Shown here: one piece after another, positions 1 through 7,089 of the stretch
Layout: each line of letters opens with the position of its first letter
Numbering within the stretch: position 1 is the first letter of the stretch
Notes under the pieces: generated by a model
Database searches by the model: none
Seen by the model: only the letters and a program-made list of their open reading frames with translations
Told to the model about the DNA's origin: nothing
Assembly: GCA_002400445.1 (NCBI GenBank)
Contig: DGQO01000178.1
Location: 5,452-13,682, forward strand
Length of the DNA stretch: 8,231 nt
Reading direction: 5' to 3'
From: Chitinophagaceae bacterium UBA4412
Lineage (GTDB): Bacteria; Bacteroidota; Bacteroidia; Chitinophagales; Chitinophagaceae
Made by a program: the position numbers and the translations under genes

Positions 1-498
1 ATATTCAATAATACTGTCCGGAATTTTGGTCTGCTCAATATTAGCACACAACAGGCCGGCATTCTTCTGGGCAGTAATTGCGCCGGCGATGTGTATGGAA
101 ATACCATTGTGAATGGCACGGGCAACGGTCTCCAGGTATTTGGTTATGGTACCATCAACGTTTATAATAATACATTGGATAGCTGCGGTCGCAATGGAGC
201 AACAAATTCAAATGGTACACAGGGTTTACAGGCAATATATGCAAGCGATTATTTGATTTCTACGGATTTCAATGCACGGCAGAAAATGAATGTTTACAAT
301 AACATCATTAACAGGCCAATGAGTGCTGCTGGCATATTCATTACGGATTATGCGAACAATTCTCTGCCTTCCAGCATTTTAAATAATCAGTTTTGTATTC
401 CGGGTGCACCGGGTAACTGGCAATCCATCTACATTAAGGCAAATGTGCCTGGAAGTATTCTAACTAATAATTTACTTAGTTGCGCAGCGGTGAATTTT
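1..498 (+). other. Beta-helix-like segment of the large secreted protein
   Basis: About 166 residues precede the first PKD-like repeat. They contain repeated short strands ending in Asn pairs (FNNTV, VYNNTL, VYNNII, ILNNQF, LTNNLL) spaced roughly 20-50 residues apart. Asn ladders of this kind are characteristic of right-handed parallel beta-helix domains (pectate-lyase fold and related surface proteins). Only the C-terminal coils are in the window, so catalytic residues of any lyase or hydrolase cannot be assessed. Two cysteines, one in SNCAGD and one in LLSCAA, sit near its ends. The assignment rests on pattern only. Confidence 0.6.
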
Positions 499-3400
499 CC
501 ACCTACTGCTAATGCTGGTGCAAATATTACGATTACGCTCCCTGTAAATCAGGCTATTCTTACTGGTGCAGGTACAGACACTGATGGTACAGTAGCATCC
601 TACCAGTGGAAACAGGTTGCAGGCCCAATAGGCGCAATATTGCTTACACCGGCATTGCCCGTGACAAATGTTACCAGCTTGCTGCAGGGAACTTATCAAT
701 TTGAATTATCCGTTACTGATAATCTCGGTGCGATCGGTAGAGATACCGTGATTGTAATCGTAAACGCAGCGGCTAATCAGCTTCCTATTGCAAATGCAGG
801 AAATGACATTAGCATTACGCTGCCCTTAAATTCCGCCACACTAAGCGGCATCGGAACAGATAACGATGGTACCGTTGTTTCATACCAGTGGTCAAAAATT
901 GCTGGTCCTGCTGCAGGAAGTCTGGCAAATGCGAACACCCCGGTTGCCACAGCCAGTGGGTTAACAACAGGAACTTATAGTTTTCAATTAATTGTTACAG
1001 ATAACAGGGGAGGCGTTGGAAAAGATACCATGCGGGTTATTGTTAATCCGGCGCCAAACCAGGCGCCCACGGTGAACGCTGGCTCAGACATTTCCGTCAC
1101 ATTGCCCACTAATACGGCCTATCTTACGGGCACCGCTACAGATGCAGATGGCACTATCAGTAGTTATGCCTGGACAAAAGTTTCAGGCCCGGCTGGGGGA
1201 AATATTACCAGCCCTTCAACCTCGGCCACAACCATAACAAGTCTTTTAGCAGGCGTTTACTACTATCAACTCACAGTAGTGGACAATGCCGGGGGAATCG
1301 GCCGAGATAGCGTTAAGATTACCGTAAATCCTGCACCTAACCAGCCACCAACGGCCTACGCCGGAACAGATACCAGTATTACATTACCGACAAATACTGT
1401 CTCTCTCACAGGTTTGGGTACAGATGTAGATGGTACCATAAGCAGTTATGCCTGGGCAAAAATTTCCGGGCCTGCGGGAGGAACAATTTCCAGTTCATCA
1501 ACAGCAGTTACCACAATTAGTGCATTAGTAGCCGGAGTATATCAGTACCAATTCAGCGTTACCGATAATAACGGAGCAAGTGGTAAGGACACTATTAATA
1601 TAACCGTCATCCCGGCGCCCAACCAGGTACCGGTTGCAAATGCAGGTAATAATATTACACTTACTTTACCTGTAGATTCTGCATTACTCAGTGGAACCGG
1701 AACTGATGTTGATGGTACGGTGGTAACCTATGCATGGTCGAAAATTTCCGGGCCGGCAGCAGGTATACTTAATAGTGCCAATTTACCCGTTGCAAGTTTA
1801 AGTGGACTCGTTCAAGGTGTATATGCATACCAGTTTATTGTTACAGATAATCTGGGCGCAATGGGTAGGGATACTGTTTGGGTTACCGTGAATCCTGCTG
1901 CCAATCTTGCTCCTGTAGCCAATGCAGGTGCAGATGTAAGCATCACCTTACCGATGAACAACTCGGTTCTCAGCGGTAGTGCAACAGATGCTGATGGATA
2001 TATTGTTTCTTATACCTGGCTTAAAATTTCTGGCCCCGGTGCTGGTTCAATTAACAATGCCGCTACCGCTGTTACAAGTGTAACTGGTTTACAGCAAGGC
2101 GTATATCAATTTCAACTGACCGTTACCGATGATGCTGGTGCAATAGCAAGAGATACAATGCAGATTTTAGTGAACGCTGCGCCAAACCAGCCACCTGTGG
2201 CAAATGCTGGTAATGATATTAGTATCACTTTGCCAGCAAATAGTGCTACGCTTAATGGCAGCGGCATAGACGCTGATGGTTCAATTGCAGCCTACGCCTG
2301 GAGAAAAATTAGCGGTCCGGCTGCAGGGAACATTGTAAACGCTGGCAGTGCGAATGCATCCATCAATAGTCTTGTGCAGGGCACTTACAGTTTTGAGCTC
2401 ACCGTAACAGATAACTCCGCCGCCACGGCAAAAGATACAATGCAAGTGATGGTAAATGCTGCGCTTAATCAAGCTCCTATAGCGTTTGCTGGAAATAATA
2501 TCAACATCACTTTGCCCACAAATAGTATAACGCTTAATGGCAGCGGCACAGACGCTGATGGTTCAATTGCATCCTACGCCTGGAGAAAAATTGCAGGCCC
2601 CGCTGCGGGAATAATCACTAACCCGGGCAATGCAACCACTTTAGTAACTAGCCTTGTACAGGGTATTTACCAGTTTGAACTGCTAGTGACAGATAACCAG
2701 GGTGCCACTGGCAGAGACACGCTGCAGGTAAGTGTGAACCCTGCCTTAAACCAAGCTCCTGTGGCAAATGCAGGAATAGATATTGTGCTTACACTTCCCG
2801 TAAATACGGCTGTTTTCAATGGTACAGGTACAGATGCTGATGGTATTATTTCCGGTTATAGCTGGATAAAAATTTCCGGACCGGCTGCTGGCACACTTAC
2901 GAATGCAAATACGCCGACACCAACTGCAAATGGACTCGCAATTGGTGTGTATCAATATCAACTTACTGTAACTGATAACGCCGGGGCAACAGGAAAAGAT
3001 ACTTTACTCGTTACCGTACTTGCCAGGCCAAACCAGGCGCCAACGGCAAATGCAGGTACCGATGTTATTATTACGCTGCCTACAAACAACAGCATTTTAC
3101 AAGGCAGTGGTACGGACACTGATGGAACAATAACGAGTTATCTCTGGACGAAAATCTCAGGCCCTGCAGCAGGAACAATTACAAATGCTGCAACTTCAGT
3201 AACTGCGGTAAATGGTTTAGTGCAGGGTGTTTATAGTTTTCAACTTACTGTAACTGATAATGCCGGAGCTGTGGGTAGAGATACAATGCTCCTAATCGTA
3301 CTTGCCAGGCCAAACCAGGCGCCAACGGCAAACGCCGGGGCCGATGTCAATATTACATTACCTACCAACAACTGCATTTTACAAGGTAGTGGTACAGATG

Positions 3401-4425
3401 TTGACGGAACAATTACAGGTTATCTCTGGACGAAAATCTCGGGGCCTGCTGCAGGAACAATTACAAATGCTGCAACTGCAGTAACCTCCGTATATGGCTT
3501 AGTGCAGGGCATTTATCTATTCCAACTTACTGTAACTGATAATGCAGGTGTTATGGCAAAGGACACTCTGCAAGTAGTAGTAAATGCAGCGCCAAATCAA
3601 GTGCCCATTGCAAATGCGGGTCAAGACATTGTAATTAATCTACCAGAGAATACAGTGATACTTTCTGGATCTGGAATAGACCCTGATGGCAATATCGTTT
3701 CTTATACCTGGGCAAAAATTTCGGGACCTGTAGCAGGTAATATTACCAATGCTGCCGCGGCTATTACAAACGTAACAGGGTTGGTTTCGGGAGTATATCG
3801 TTTTCAGTTAAAGGTTACAGATAACCGTGGTGGAGTAGGAACAGATGAAATAGAGATAACCGTAAATCGTGCGCCTAACCAGGCCCCAACAGCTTTTGCA
3901 GGAATGGATACATCGCTGTATCTCCCGCAGGATAGTGTAAGGCTTTCTGGAAGTGGAAGTGATGCAGATGGAAATATTGTTGCATACAAATGGCGGGTAC
4001 TTACTACTGGTGGGGTTTATGCATTCAGTAATGATGCGGCTGCCGCTCCGCTTTTTTATAATTTGCAACAAGGCATATATGCCTTAGAACTTACAGTGAC
4101 AGATAATGATGGTGCAAGTGCTTCAGATACCCTACGGGTGACTGTAGGCAGTGGGAGGAGCTATGTGTCGGCCAGTGTCAACGTATATCCTAATCCGGTC
4201 ATGGACATGCTTTACATTAACCTGGAGAGTGGCAAGCCTTATAACTATGTATCCATTGCGCTGTTTGACAGCCGCGGAGCCAGGGTTTACGACAAAGCCA
4301 TCACCATGCCGTACATTAGCCGACTTGAAAAAATAAGCATGACCCATTTACGCAAGGGCATGTATACACTGTGTGTGAATTTTGGAAATGTGAAGCAAGT
4401 ATCTACCAAGATAATAAAGCCATAA
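1..4425 (+). CDS. Large secreted protein with 13 PKD-like repeats and T9SS sorting domain (5' partial)
   Basis: The frame is open from the first base, so the start codon lies upstream; the GTG at 91 is only an internal valine codon. 1474 residues are visible. Residues 1-166 are Asn- and Gly-rich, with recurring VYNN/LNN turns typical of right-handed parallel beta-helix proteins. Residues 167-1388 are thirteen PKD-like repeats of 94 residues, with conserved ANAG, D-x-D-G, Trp, ISGPAAG, VTDN and DT positions. Residues from about 1393 to the end form a type A sorting domain (NVYPNP near the start, LRKGMYTL later, KIIKP at the end). Such proteins cross the outer membrane through the type IX system, and the tail is normally cleaved, leaving the protein anchored or released. 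The beta-helix may bind or cleave polysaccharide, with the repeats as a long spacer or adhesive stalk; no catalytic residue is identifiable, so function is open. An N-terminal Sec signal peptide is expected outside the window. Its stop lies 4 bp from the stop of the convergent HAD gene. Confidence 0.93.
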   Translation: MFNNTVRNFGLLNISTQQAGILLGSNCAGDVYGNTIVNGTGNGLQVFGYGTINVYNNTLDSCGRNGATNSNGTQGLQAIYASDYLISTDFNARQKMNVYNNIINRPMSAAGIFITDYANNSLPSSILNNQFCIPGAPGNWQSIYIKANVPGSILTNNLLSCAAVNFPPTANAGANITITLPVNQAILTGAGTDTDGTVASYQWKQVAGPIGAILLTPALPVTNVTSLLQGTYQFELSVTDNLGAIGRDTVIVIVNAAANQLPIANAGNDISITLPLNSATLSGIGTDNDGTVVSYQWSKIAGPAAGSLANANTPVATASGLTTGTYSFQLIVTDNRGGVGKDTMRVIVNPAPNQAPTVNAGSDISVTLPTNTAYLTGTATDADGTISSYAWTKVSGPAGGNITSPSTSATTITSLLAGVYYYQLTVVDNAGGIGRDSVKITVNPAPNQPPTAYAGTDTSITLPTNTVSLTGLGTDVDGTISSYAWAKISGPAGGTISSSSTAVTTISALVAGVYQYQFSVTDNNGASGKDTINITVIPAPNQVPVANAGNNITLTLPVDSALLSGTGTDVDGTVVTYAWSKISGPAAGILNSANLPVASLSGLVQGVYAYQFIVTDNLGAMGRDTVWVTVNPAANLAPVANAGADVSITLPMNNSVLSGSATDADGYIVSYTWLKISGPGAGSINNAATAVTSVTGLQQGVYQFQLTVTDDAGAIARDTMQILVNAAPNQPPVANAGNDISITLPANSATLNGSGIDADGSIAAYAWRKISGPAAGNIVNAGSANASINSLVQGTYSFELTVTDNSAATAKDTMQVMVNAALNQAPIAFAGNNINITLPTNSITLNGSGTDADGSIASYAWRKIAGPAAGIITNPGNATTLVTSLVQGIYQFELLVTDNQGATGRDTLQVSVNPALNQAPVANAGIDIVLTLPVNTAVFNGTGTDADGIISGYSWIKISGPAAGTLTNANTPTPTANGLAIGVYQYQLTVTDNAGATGKDTLLVTVLARPNQAPTANAGTDVIITLPTNNSILQGSGTDTDGTITSYLWTKISGPAAGTITNAATSVTAVNGLVQGVYSFQLTVTDNAGAVGRDTMLLIVLARPNQAPTANAGADVNITLPTNNCILQGSGTDVDGTITGYLWTKISGPAAGTITNAATAVTSVYGLVQGIYLFQLTVTDNAGVMAKDTLQVVVNAAPNQVPIANAGQDIVINLPENTVILSGSGIDPDGNIVSYTWAKISGPVAGNITNAAAAITNVTGLVSGVYRFQLKVTDNRGGVGTDEIEITVNRAPNQAPTAFAGMDTSLYLPQDSVRLSGSGSDADGNIVAYKWRVLTTGGVYAFSNDAAAAPLFYNLQQGIYALELTVTDNDGASASDTLRVTVGSGRSYVSASVNVYPNPVMDMLYINLESGKPYNYVSIALFDSRGARVYDKAITMPYISRLEKISMTHLRKGMYTLCVNFGNVKQVSTKIIKP
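2248..2592 (+). repeat. Near-identical DNA blocks shared by PKD-like units 7 and 8
   Basis: The 63 bp at 2248-2310 recur at 2530-2592, exactly one repeat period (282 bp) away, with two mismatches by eye. The block covers the LNGSG...DADGSIA.YAWRKI part of both units. The surrounding parts of units 7 and 8 are more diverged, so this looks like a local duplication or gene-conversion tract within the array. The feature spans both copies. Confidence 0.8.
3015..3332 (+). repeat. 36-bp exact direct repeat joining PKD-like units 9/10 and 10/11
   Basis: The 36 bp at 3015-3050 are repeated without mismatch at 3297-3332, one 282-bp period later. They encode the unusual linker VLARPNQAPTA, which replaces the common VN-AAPNQ linker and occurs only at these two junctions. 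Units 10 and 11 are also among the most similar proteins in the array (about 20 differences in 94 residues by hand alignment). This suggests unit 10 or 11 arose by a relatively recent unequal exchange. The feature spans both copies. Confidence 0.85.
4177..4422 (+). other. Type A T9SS C-terminal sorting domain
   Basis: The last 82 residues begin ASVNVYPNPVMDMLYINLE and end TKIIKP. They follow the type A Por-secretion tail consensus: YPNP followed by D-x-L-x-I, a middle Phe-Asp-Ser-Arg-Gly (equivalent to the usual YDxxGR), a late LRKGMYTL strand, and a basic KIIK terminus. In the T9SS such a domain directs passage through the outer membrane translocon and is removed by the sortase PorU in well-studied species. 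It predicts that the whole repeat protein is surface-attached or released. The assignment is strong on motif grounds. Confidence 0.93.
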
Positions 4426-4429
4426 GACC

Positions 4430-5026
4430 TTAAGTAGTAAAGTGGCGGTAGTATTTTTCTGTGCCTATTTCCAGCATAGGTTTATCGCCGCTGCTATCTC
4501 CGTAGCAATAAATATTTTTGTAGGTATAAAGAGAAAAAGTTTGCTGAATACGGCATACTTTTTCTTTACCGTTGCAGTTTGGCCCGGCTAATTTTCCCGT
4601 TACGATTCCCTCCTTAATTTCAAGTTGGGTGCACAGGTATTGCAGTTGAAGTGATCTGCACCAAGGGGCAACCCAGTTTTCTGCAGAGGCGGTTACTACA
4701 ACTACCTGGATATTATTTTGCTGAAAATTTTTTATTTGTTCAAGTGCAGTTTGCCGGATAAGCCTTGGCAAAATTTCTTCAGAAAATTGCAGGCATATCT
4801 CATTAAAGCGCTCAATGCTATACCCCCCAAAAAAATGGGTAAGTAATTTTTCTTTTGCTTTTGTCCTGGAGATGAGGCCTGCTTTCATGGCAATGAGCCA
4901 GGGCGATAAATAAAACATTCCTGCATAATAGTTCTTGCTGCCAGTAGCAAACTTGGCCAGCTCCAGCATGGTATCCTTATTAGTAATGGTGCCGTCAAAA
5001 TCAAAAAATGCAATATCTTTTTCCAA
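4430..5026 (-). CDS. HAD-IB family hydrolase (probable phosphatase)
   Basis: A 198-residue cytoplasmic phosphatase of the haloacid dehalogenase superfamily, subfamily IB (phosphoserine phosphatase-like). Motif I is FFDFDGT with nucleophile Asp9 and acid/base Asp11. Motif II is VVVTAS (Thr112). The conserved lysine is probably Lys156 in the CNGKEKV stretch, and motif IV is YGDSSGDKPML (Asp177, Asp181). All catalytic positions are present and the length is normal. A helical cap lies between motifs I and II. The start is a TTG at 5024-5026: it lies just before motif I, and no in-frame ATG lies upstream before a stop. It follows the UbiA gene by 5 bp, so translational coupling is likely. Because UbiA-type phosphoribosyltransferases need a partner phosphatase, and HAD-UbiA fusions exist, a role in removing the 5-phosphate of a polyprenyl-phosphoryl-phosphoribose is a reasonable inference. 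Another small phosphomonoester substrate remains possible. Confidence 0.9.
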   Translation of the reverse strand: MEKDIAFFDFDGTITNKDTMLELAKFATGSKNYYAGMFYLSPWLIAMKAGLISRTKAKEKLLTHFFGGYSIERFNEICLQFSEEILPRLIRQTALEQIKNFQQNNIQVVVVTASAENWVAPWCRSLQLQYLCTQLEIKEGIVTGKLAGPNCNGKEKVCRIQQTFSLYTYKNIYCYGDSSGDKPMLEIGTEKYYRHFTT

Positions 5027-5031
5027 ACTAT

Positions 5032-5919
5032 TTAGTTGAAGATGGTTACGTCCTTTGCATACAAGATGAGGTAAAAACTAATGACCCATAAAAGGATGGT
5101 AACCTGGATAAACCTGTCTTTATAAAGAATCTTTGTAGGAGATTGAGAATCCTGCTGCACATAAATTAATTGCAGATATCGGAAAATACCTGCCAGAACA
5201 AAAAGGCAGGTGTAATACAAACGATAGGTTTGAAGTCTGTCCACAATGGCGGGGGAAGTGGTATACATGAAATAGGCCACAATAATTACAGCGCATGTAA
5301 GGGATAGCACAGTATTGATAAAATCAAGATTATATCCTTTTACAGCTTTGCGCATATCATTACCAGAAGAAAGTTTCAATAATACATCATCTCTTCGTTT
5401 TGCAATAGCCATAAAAAGTGCAAGCAGAAAAACCATAATAGTGAGCCATTCACTTAGTCCTACAAAGGCTATAACAGCGCCGGCTTTTACCCGCAATACA
5501 AAGCCGATACTGATGATAATGATATCCAGGATAGGTATATTCTTCAGGCCAAATGAATAGGCGAGGTTCAATAAAAAATAGATGCTTAATACGAACAGGA
5601 ATTTATCTCTTATCAACCAGGCTCCGGCCAGTCCAGCTACTAAAAAAACAATTGCTACCATCAATCCTGTACTTTTGTTTACAGTGCCTGAAGCCAAAGG
5701 GCGAAGCTTCTTTACCGGGTGTTTTTTATCGTCTTCGATATCCCGGTAATCATTGATGATGTATATAGAACTTGCTACCAGGCTAAAGCACAAAAAGCCA
5801 CCCAGCAATTGCAGGATTATATCAATCTCGAAAAATCGACCAGCAAAAAATACCGGTATAAAGAGGAACATGTTTTTTGCCCAATCCTTCGGTCTTATCA
5901 GTTGTATGTATGGTCTCAT
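5032..5919 (-). CDS. UbiA-family prenyltransferase, decaprenyl-phosphate phosphoribosyltransferase-like
   Basis: A 295-residue integral membrane enzyme with about eight to nine hydrophobic helices. Residues 8-15 are IRPKDWAK. Residues 56-70 hold the first Asp-rich motif, NDYRDIEDDKKHPVK, followed by RPLASG. Residues 121-126 are YSFGLK, leading into PILDI and FVLRVKAGA, and residues 174-176 are KRR. The N-D-x-x-D-x-x-x-D-x-x-HP-x-K pattern, together with YSxxLK, is that of the UbiA subgroup containing mycobacterial Rv3806c. That enzyme transfers 5-phosphoribose from PRPP to decaprenyl phosphate, the first committed step toward decaprenyl-phospho-arabinose. The ATG at 5917-5919 directly precedes the RPYIQLIRPKDW start typical of the group. 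It sits 15 bp after the membrane-protein gene and 5 bp before the HAD phosphatase. Lipid chain length and the final sugar are not shown by the sequence; a different UbiA substrate is the main alternative. Confidence 0.88.
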   Translation of the reverse strand: MRPYIQLIRPKDWAKNMFLFIPVFFAGRFFEIDIILQLLGGFLCFSLVASSIYIINDYRDIEDDKKHPVKKLRPLASGTVNKSTGLMVAIVFLVAGLAGAWLIRDKFLFVLSIYFLLNLAYSFGLKNIPILDIIIISIGFVLRVKAGAVIAFVGLSEWLTIMVFLLALFMAIAKRRDDVLLKLSSGNDMRKAVKGYNLDFINTVLSLTCAVIIVAYFMYTTSPAIVDRLQTYRLYYTCLFVLAGIFRYLQLIYVQQDSQSPTKILYKDRFIQVTILLWVISFYLILYAKDVTIFN

Positions 5920-5934
5920 GATAAAATGCTTTGC

Positions 5935-7089
5935 TTACGAAGTGGTTTGTACCACGGTGTTTTGTTGAATTTCTTTTTCAATTTGCCACAGCAACATGGG
6001 CAGCATTACTATAACGAAAGGTACCATAAAAAGCCTGGTTTGATATGCCACTACCGAAACGTAATGCACCAAAAACCAAATGGGTACCAAAAACAAAAAC
6101 CATTTGCGCAAAAGATGGGGAGCTCGTTTAAAACGATACAATAGCATGAGAGGTACAACCGCATAAGTACTCAATAACTCCATGTAAGCTTTTACACCAA
6201 CGGCACTTGCAAGATTAAGCTTAAGCATTGGCAGGCCGGCCTGGGCCTTCCACACTTGCTGCGGGCGATAACCAAAATACATCCTCAGGCCCACGAAAAT
6301 GGAGATGAACAACACATACATGGAAGCCGTAAGCAACCATGTTGGTAATTTGGGCCACTGTATTTTTTTAAATCCTGCATTGCTCAATGAGAATGTTGAG
6401 AAATCAACTTGTGATATAAAATAGAGGGCCGGTATAAGAATACCCGTTTCCCGGTTAAAGGCTGCAAGGATTGTAATAGGAACAAGGATAAGCGGATTCT
6501 TCCGGTACACGATTACGTTTGCTGTTACCAGGTAAAGAATAATATCCATGTAAGTATTGAAAGAAAGATCTGCTACCGCCACAGCATTACCTAAAGAAAG
6601 AGCGAGAAAATTGATCCCGAAAAAGATGAGCCACTTACTTTGTACAAAGTAGCTCCAGAGCCGCCAGGCGAGAAAAAAGATAAGCAGGTGTTCTACAAAA
6701 CGAAAGAAAATAAATATAATCATGTACTTCATGGCACCTGGTGTTTGCATCAGTTTTACAAACTGGTCTGTTTCATTTGTAGTGCCTGTAGTAGCTTCAA
6801 TAGAGAAATGCATTTTCTCTTCTATAGGATAAACTTTGTCTATCGTGTGATTATAAGTCCAAAGCAAGGCTTCTACGGTATAAGGGCATAGGATGCGGTA
6901 TTGCCAGGGGTTGTAATACTCAGACCTTTGCTCAATTACAGCCTTATGCCGCTCATAAGTAAGCAGGCCATTGCTGTAATAAAAGTTGCGATAAATAGGC
7001 ACTACGGAAAGCGCTGCAAAACAAACACAGAGAAACCACTGGGCAATCCGGTTATTTTTTTGCAACGAAGGTATAATGGGGGTAGACAT
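5935..7089 (-). CDS. Polytopic membrane protein, possible GT-C-type glycosyltransferase
   Basis: A 384-residue protein with roughly eight to ten hydrophobic segments (near residues 17-34, 121-142, 152-172, 178-225, 250-270, 303-318, 328-346 and 351-368). I do not recognise a named family with certainty. Features recalling GT-C membrane glycosyltransferases are a large first loop after helix 1 containing PWQYRILCPY (61-70), an FNRETG motif (211-216) at the start of a helix, and a late YQTRLFMVP motif (349-357). GT-C enzymes use polyprenyl-phosphate sugars in the periplasm, which fits the UbiA gene 15 bp downstream. The start is taken as the ATG at 7087-7089, giving MSTPIIPS just before helix 1. 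The frame is open for 21 more codons upstream, but that would overlap the methyltransferase by 101 bp and adds a charged, unlikely leader. Even so it overlaps the methyltransferase end by 38 bp. The gene is surely real; the function is tentative. Confidence 0.85.
   Translation of the reverse strand: MSTPIIPSLQKNNRIAQWFLCVCFAALSVVPIYRNFYYSNGLLTYERHKAVIEQRSEYYNPWQYRILCPYTVEALLWTYNHTIDKVYPIEEKMHFSIEATTGTTNETDQFVKLMQTPGAMKYMIIFIFFRFVEHLLIFFLAWRLWSYFVQSKWLIFFGINFLALSLGNAVAVADLSFNTYMDIILYLVTANVIVYRKNPLILVPITILAAFNRETGILIPALYFISQVDFSTFSLSNAGFKKIQWPKLPTWLLTASMYVLFISIFVGLRMYFGYRPQQVWKAQAGLPMLKLNLASAVGVKAYMELLSTYAVVPLMLLYRFKRAPHLLRKWFLFLVPIWFLVHYVSVVAYQTRLFMVPFVIVMLPMLLWQIEKEIQQNTVVQTTS

Larger units (their letters stand above)
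499..4164 (+). repeat. Thirteen tandem 282-bp PKD-like repeats
   Basis: Units start at 499, 781, 1063, 1345, 1627, 1909, 2191, 2473, 2755, 3037, 3319, 3601 and 3883, each exactly 282 bp (94 codons) after the last. Within each unit the invariant positions by my alignment are Asp27-x-Asp29-Gly30, Trp37, Asp74 of the VTDN motif and Asp82 of the RDT/KDT motif. Units are joined by a short Pro/Asn linker, usually APNQ. The pattern matches the PKD/REJ-like (KIAA0319-type) beta-sandwich seen in many Bacteroidota surface proteins. Paired Asp residues at D-x-D-G and VTDN could bind calcium, but that is inference. Unit 13 is divergent: it lacks the ISGPAAG segment and carries LTTGG instead. At the DNA level most units have drifted at synonymous sites. 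Confidence 0.93.

Noticed and set aside
91..93. GTG at 91 as the start of the large gene
   Set aside because: The frame is open all the way to base 1 and the beta-helix-like pattern continues upstream of it, with no signal peptide following; it is an internal valine codon.
472..699. Minus-strand ORF of 75 codons inside the repeat gene
   Set aside because: It is antisense to the PKD-like coding frame, and its composition (Cys- and Ile-rich) is what reversed Thr/Asn/Ala codons give. Similar antisense frames at 2281-2472, 2746-2961 and 3804-4071 recur for the same reason.
499..4164. Could the tandem repeats be a CRISPR array or a non-coding satellite
   Set aside because: The 282-bp units are continuously coding in one frame with protein-level conservation and synonymous drift; there are no short identical repeats with unique spacers.
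5719..6144. Plus-strand ORF of 141 codons across the UbiA/membrane-protein junction
   Set aside because: It runs antisense to two well-supported membrane-protein genes and spans their intergenic gap, with no recognisable motif and Lys/Gln-rich low-complexity content.
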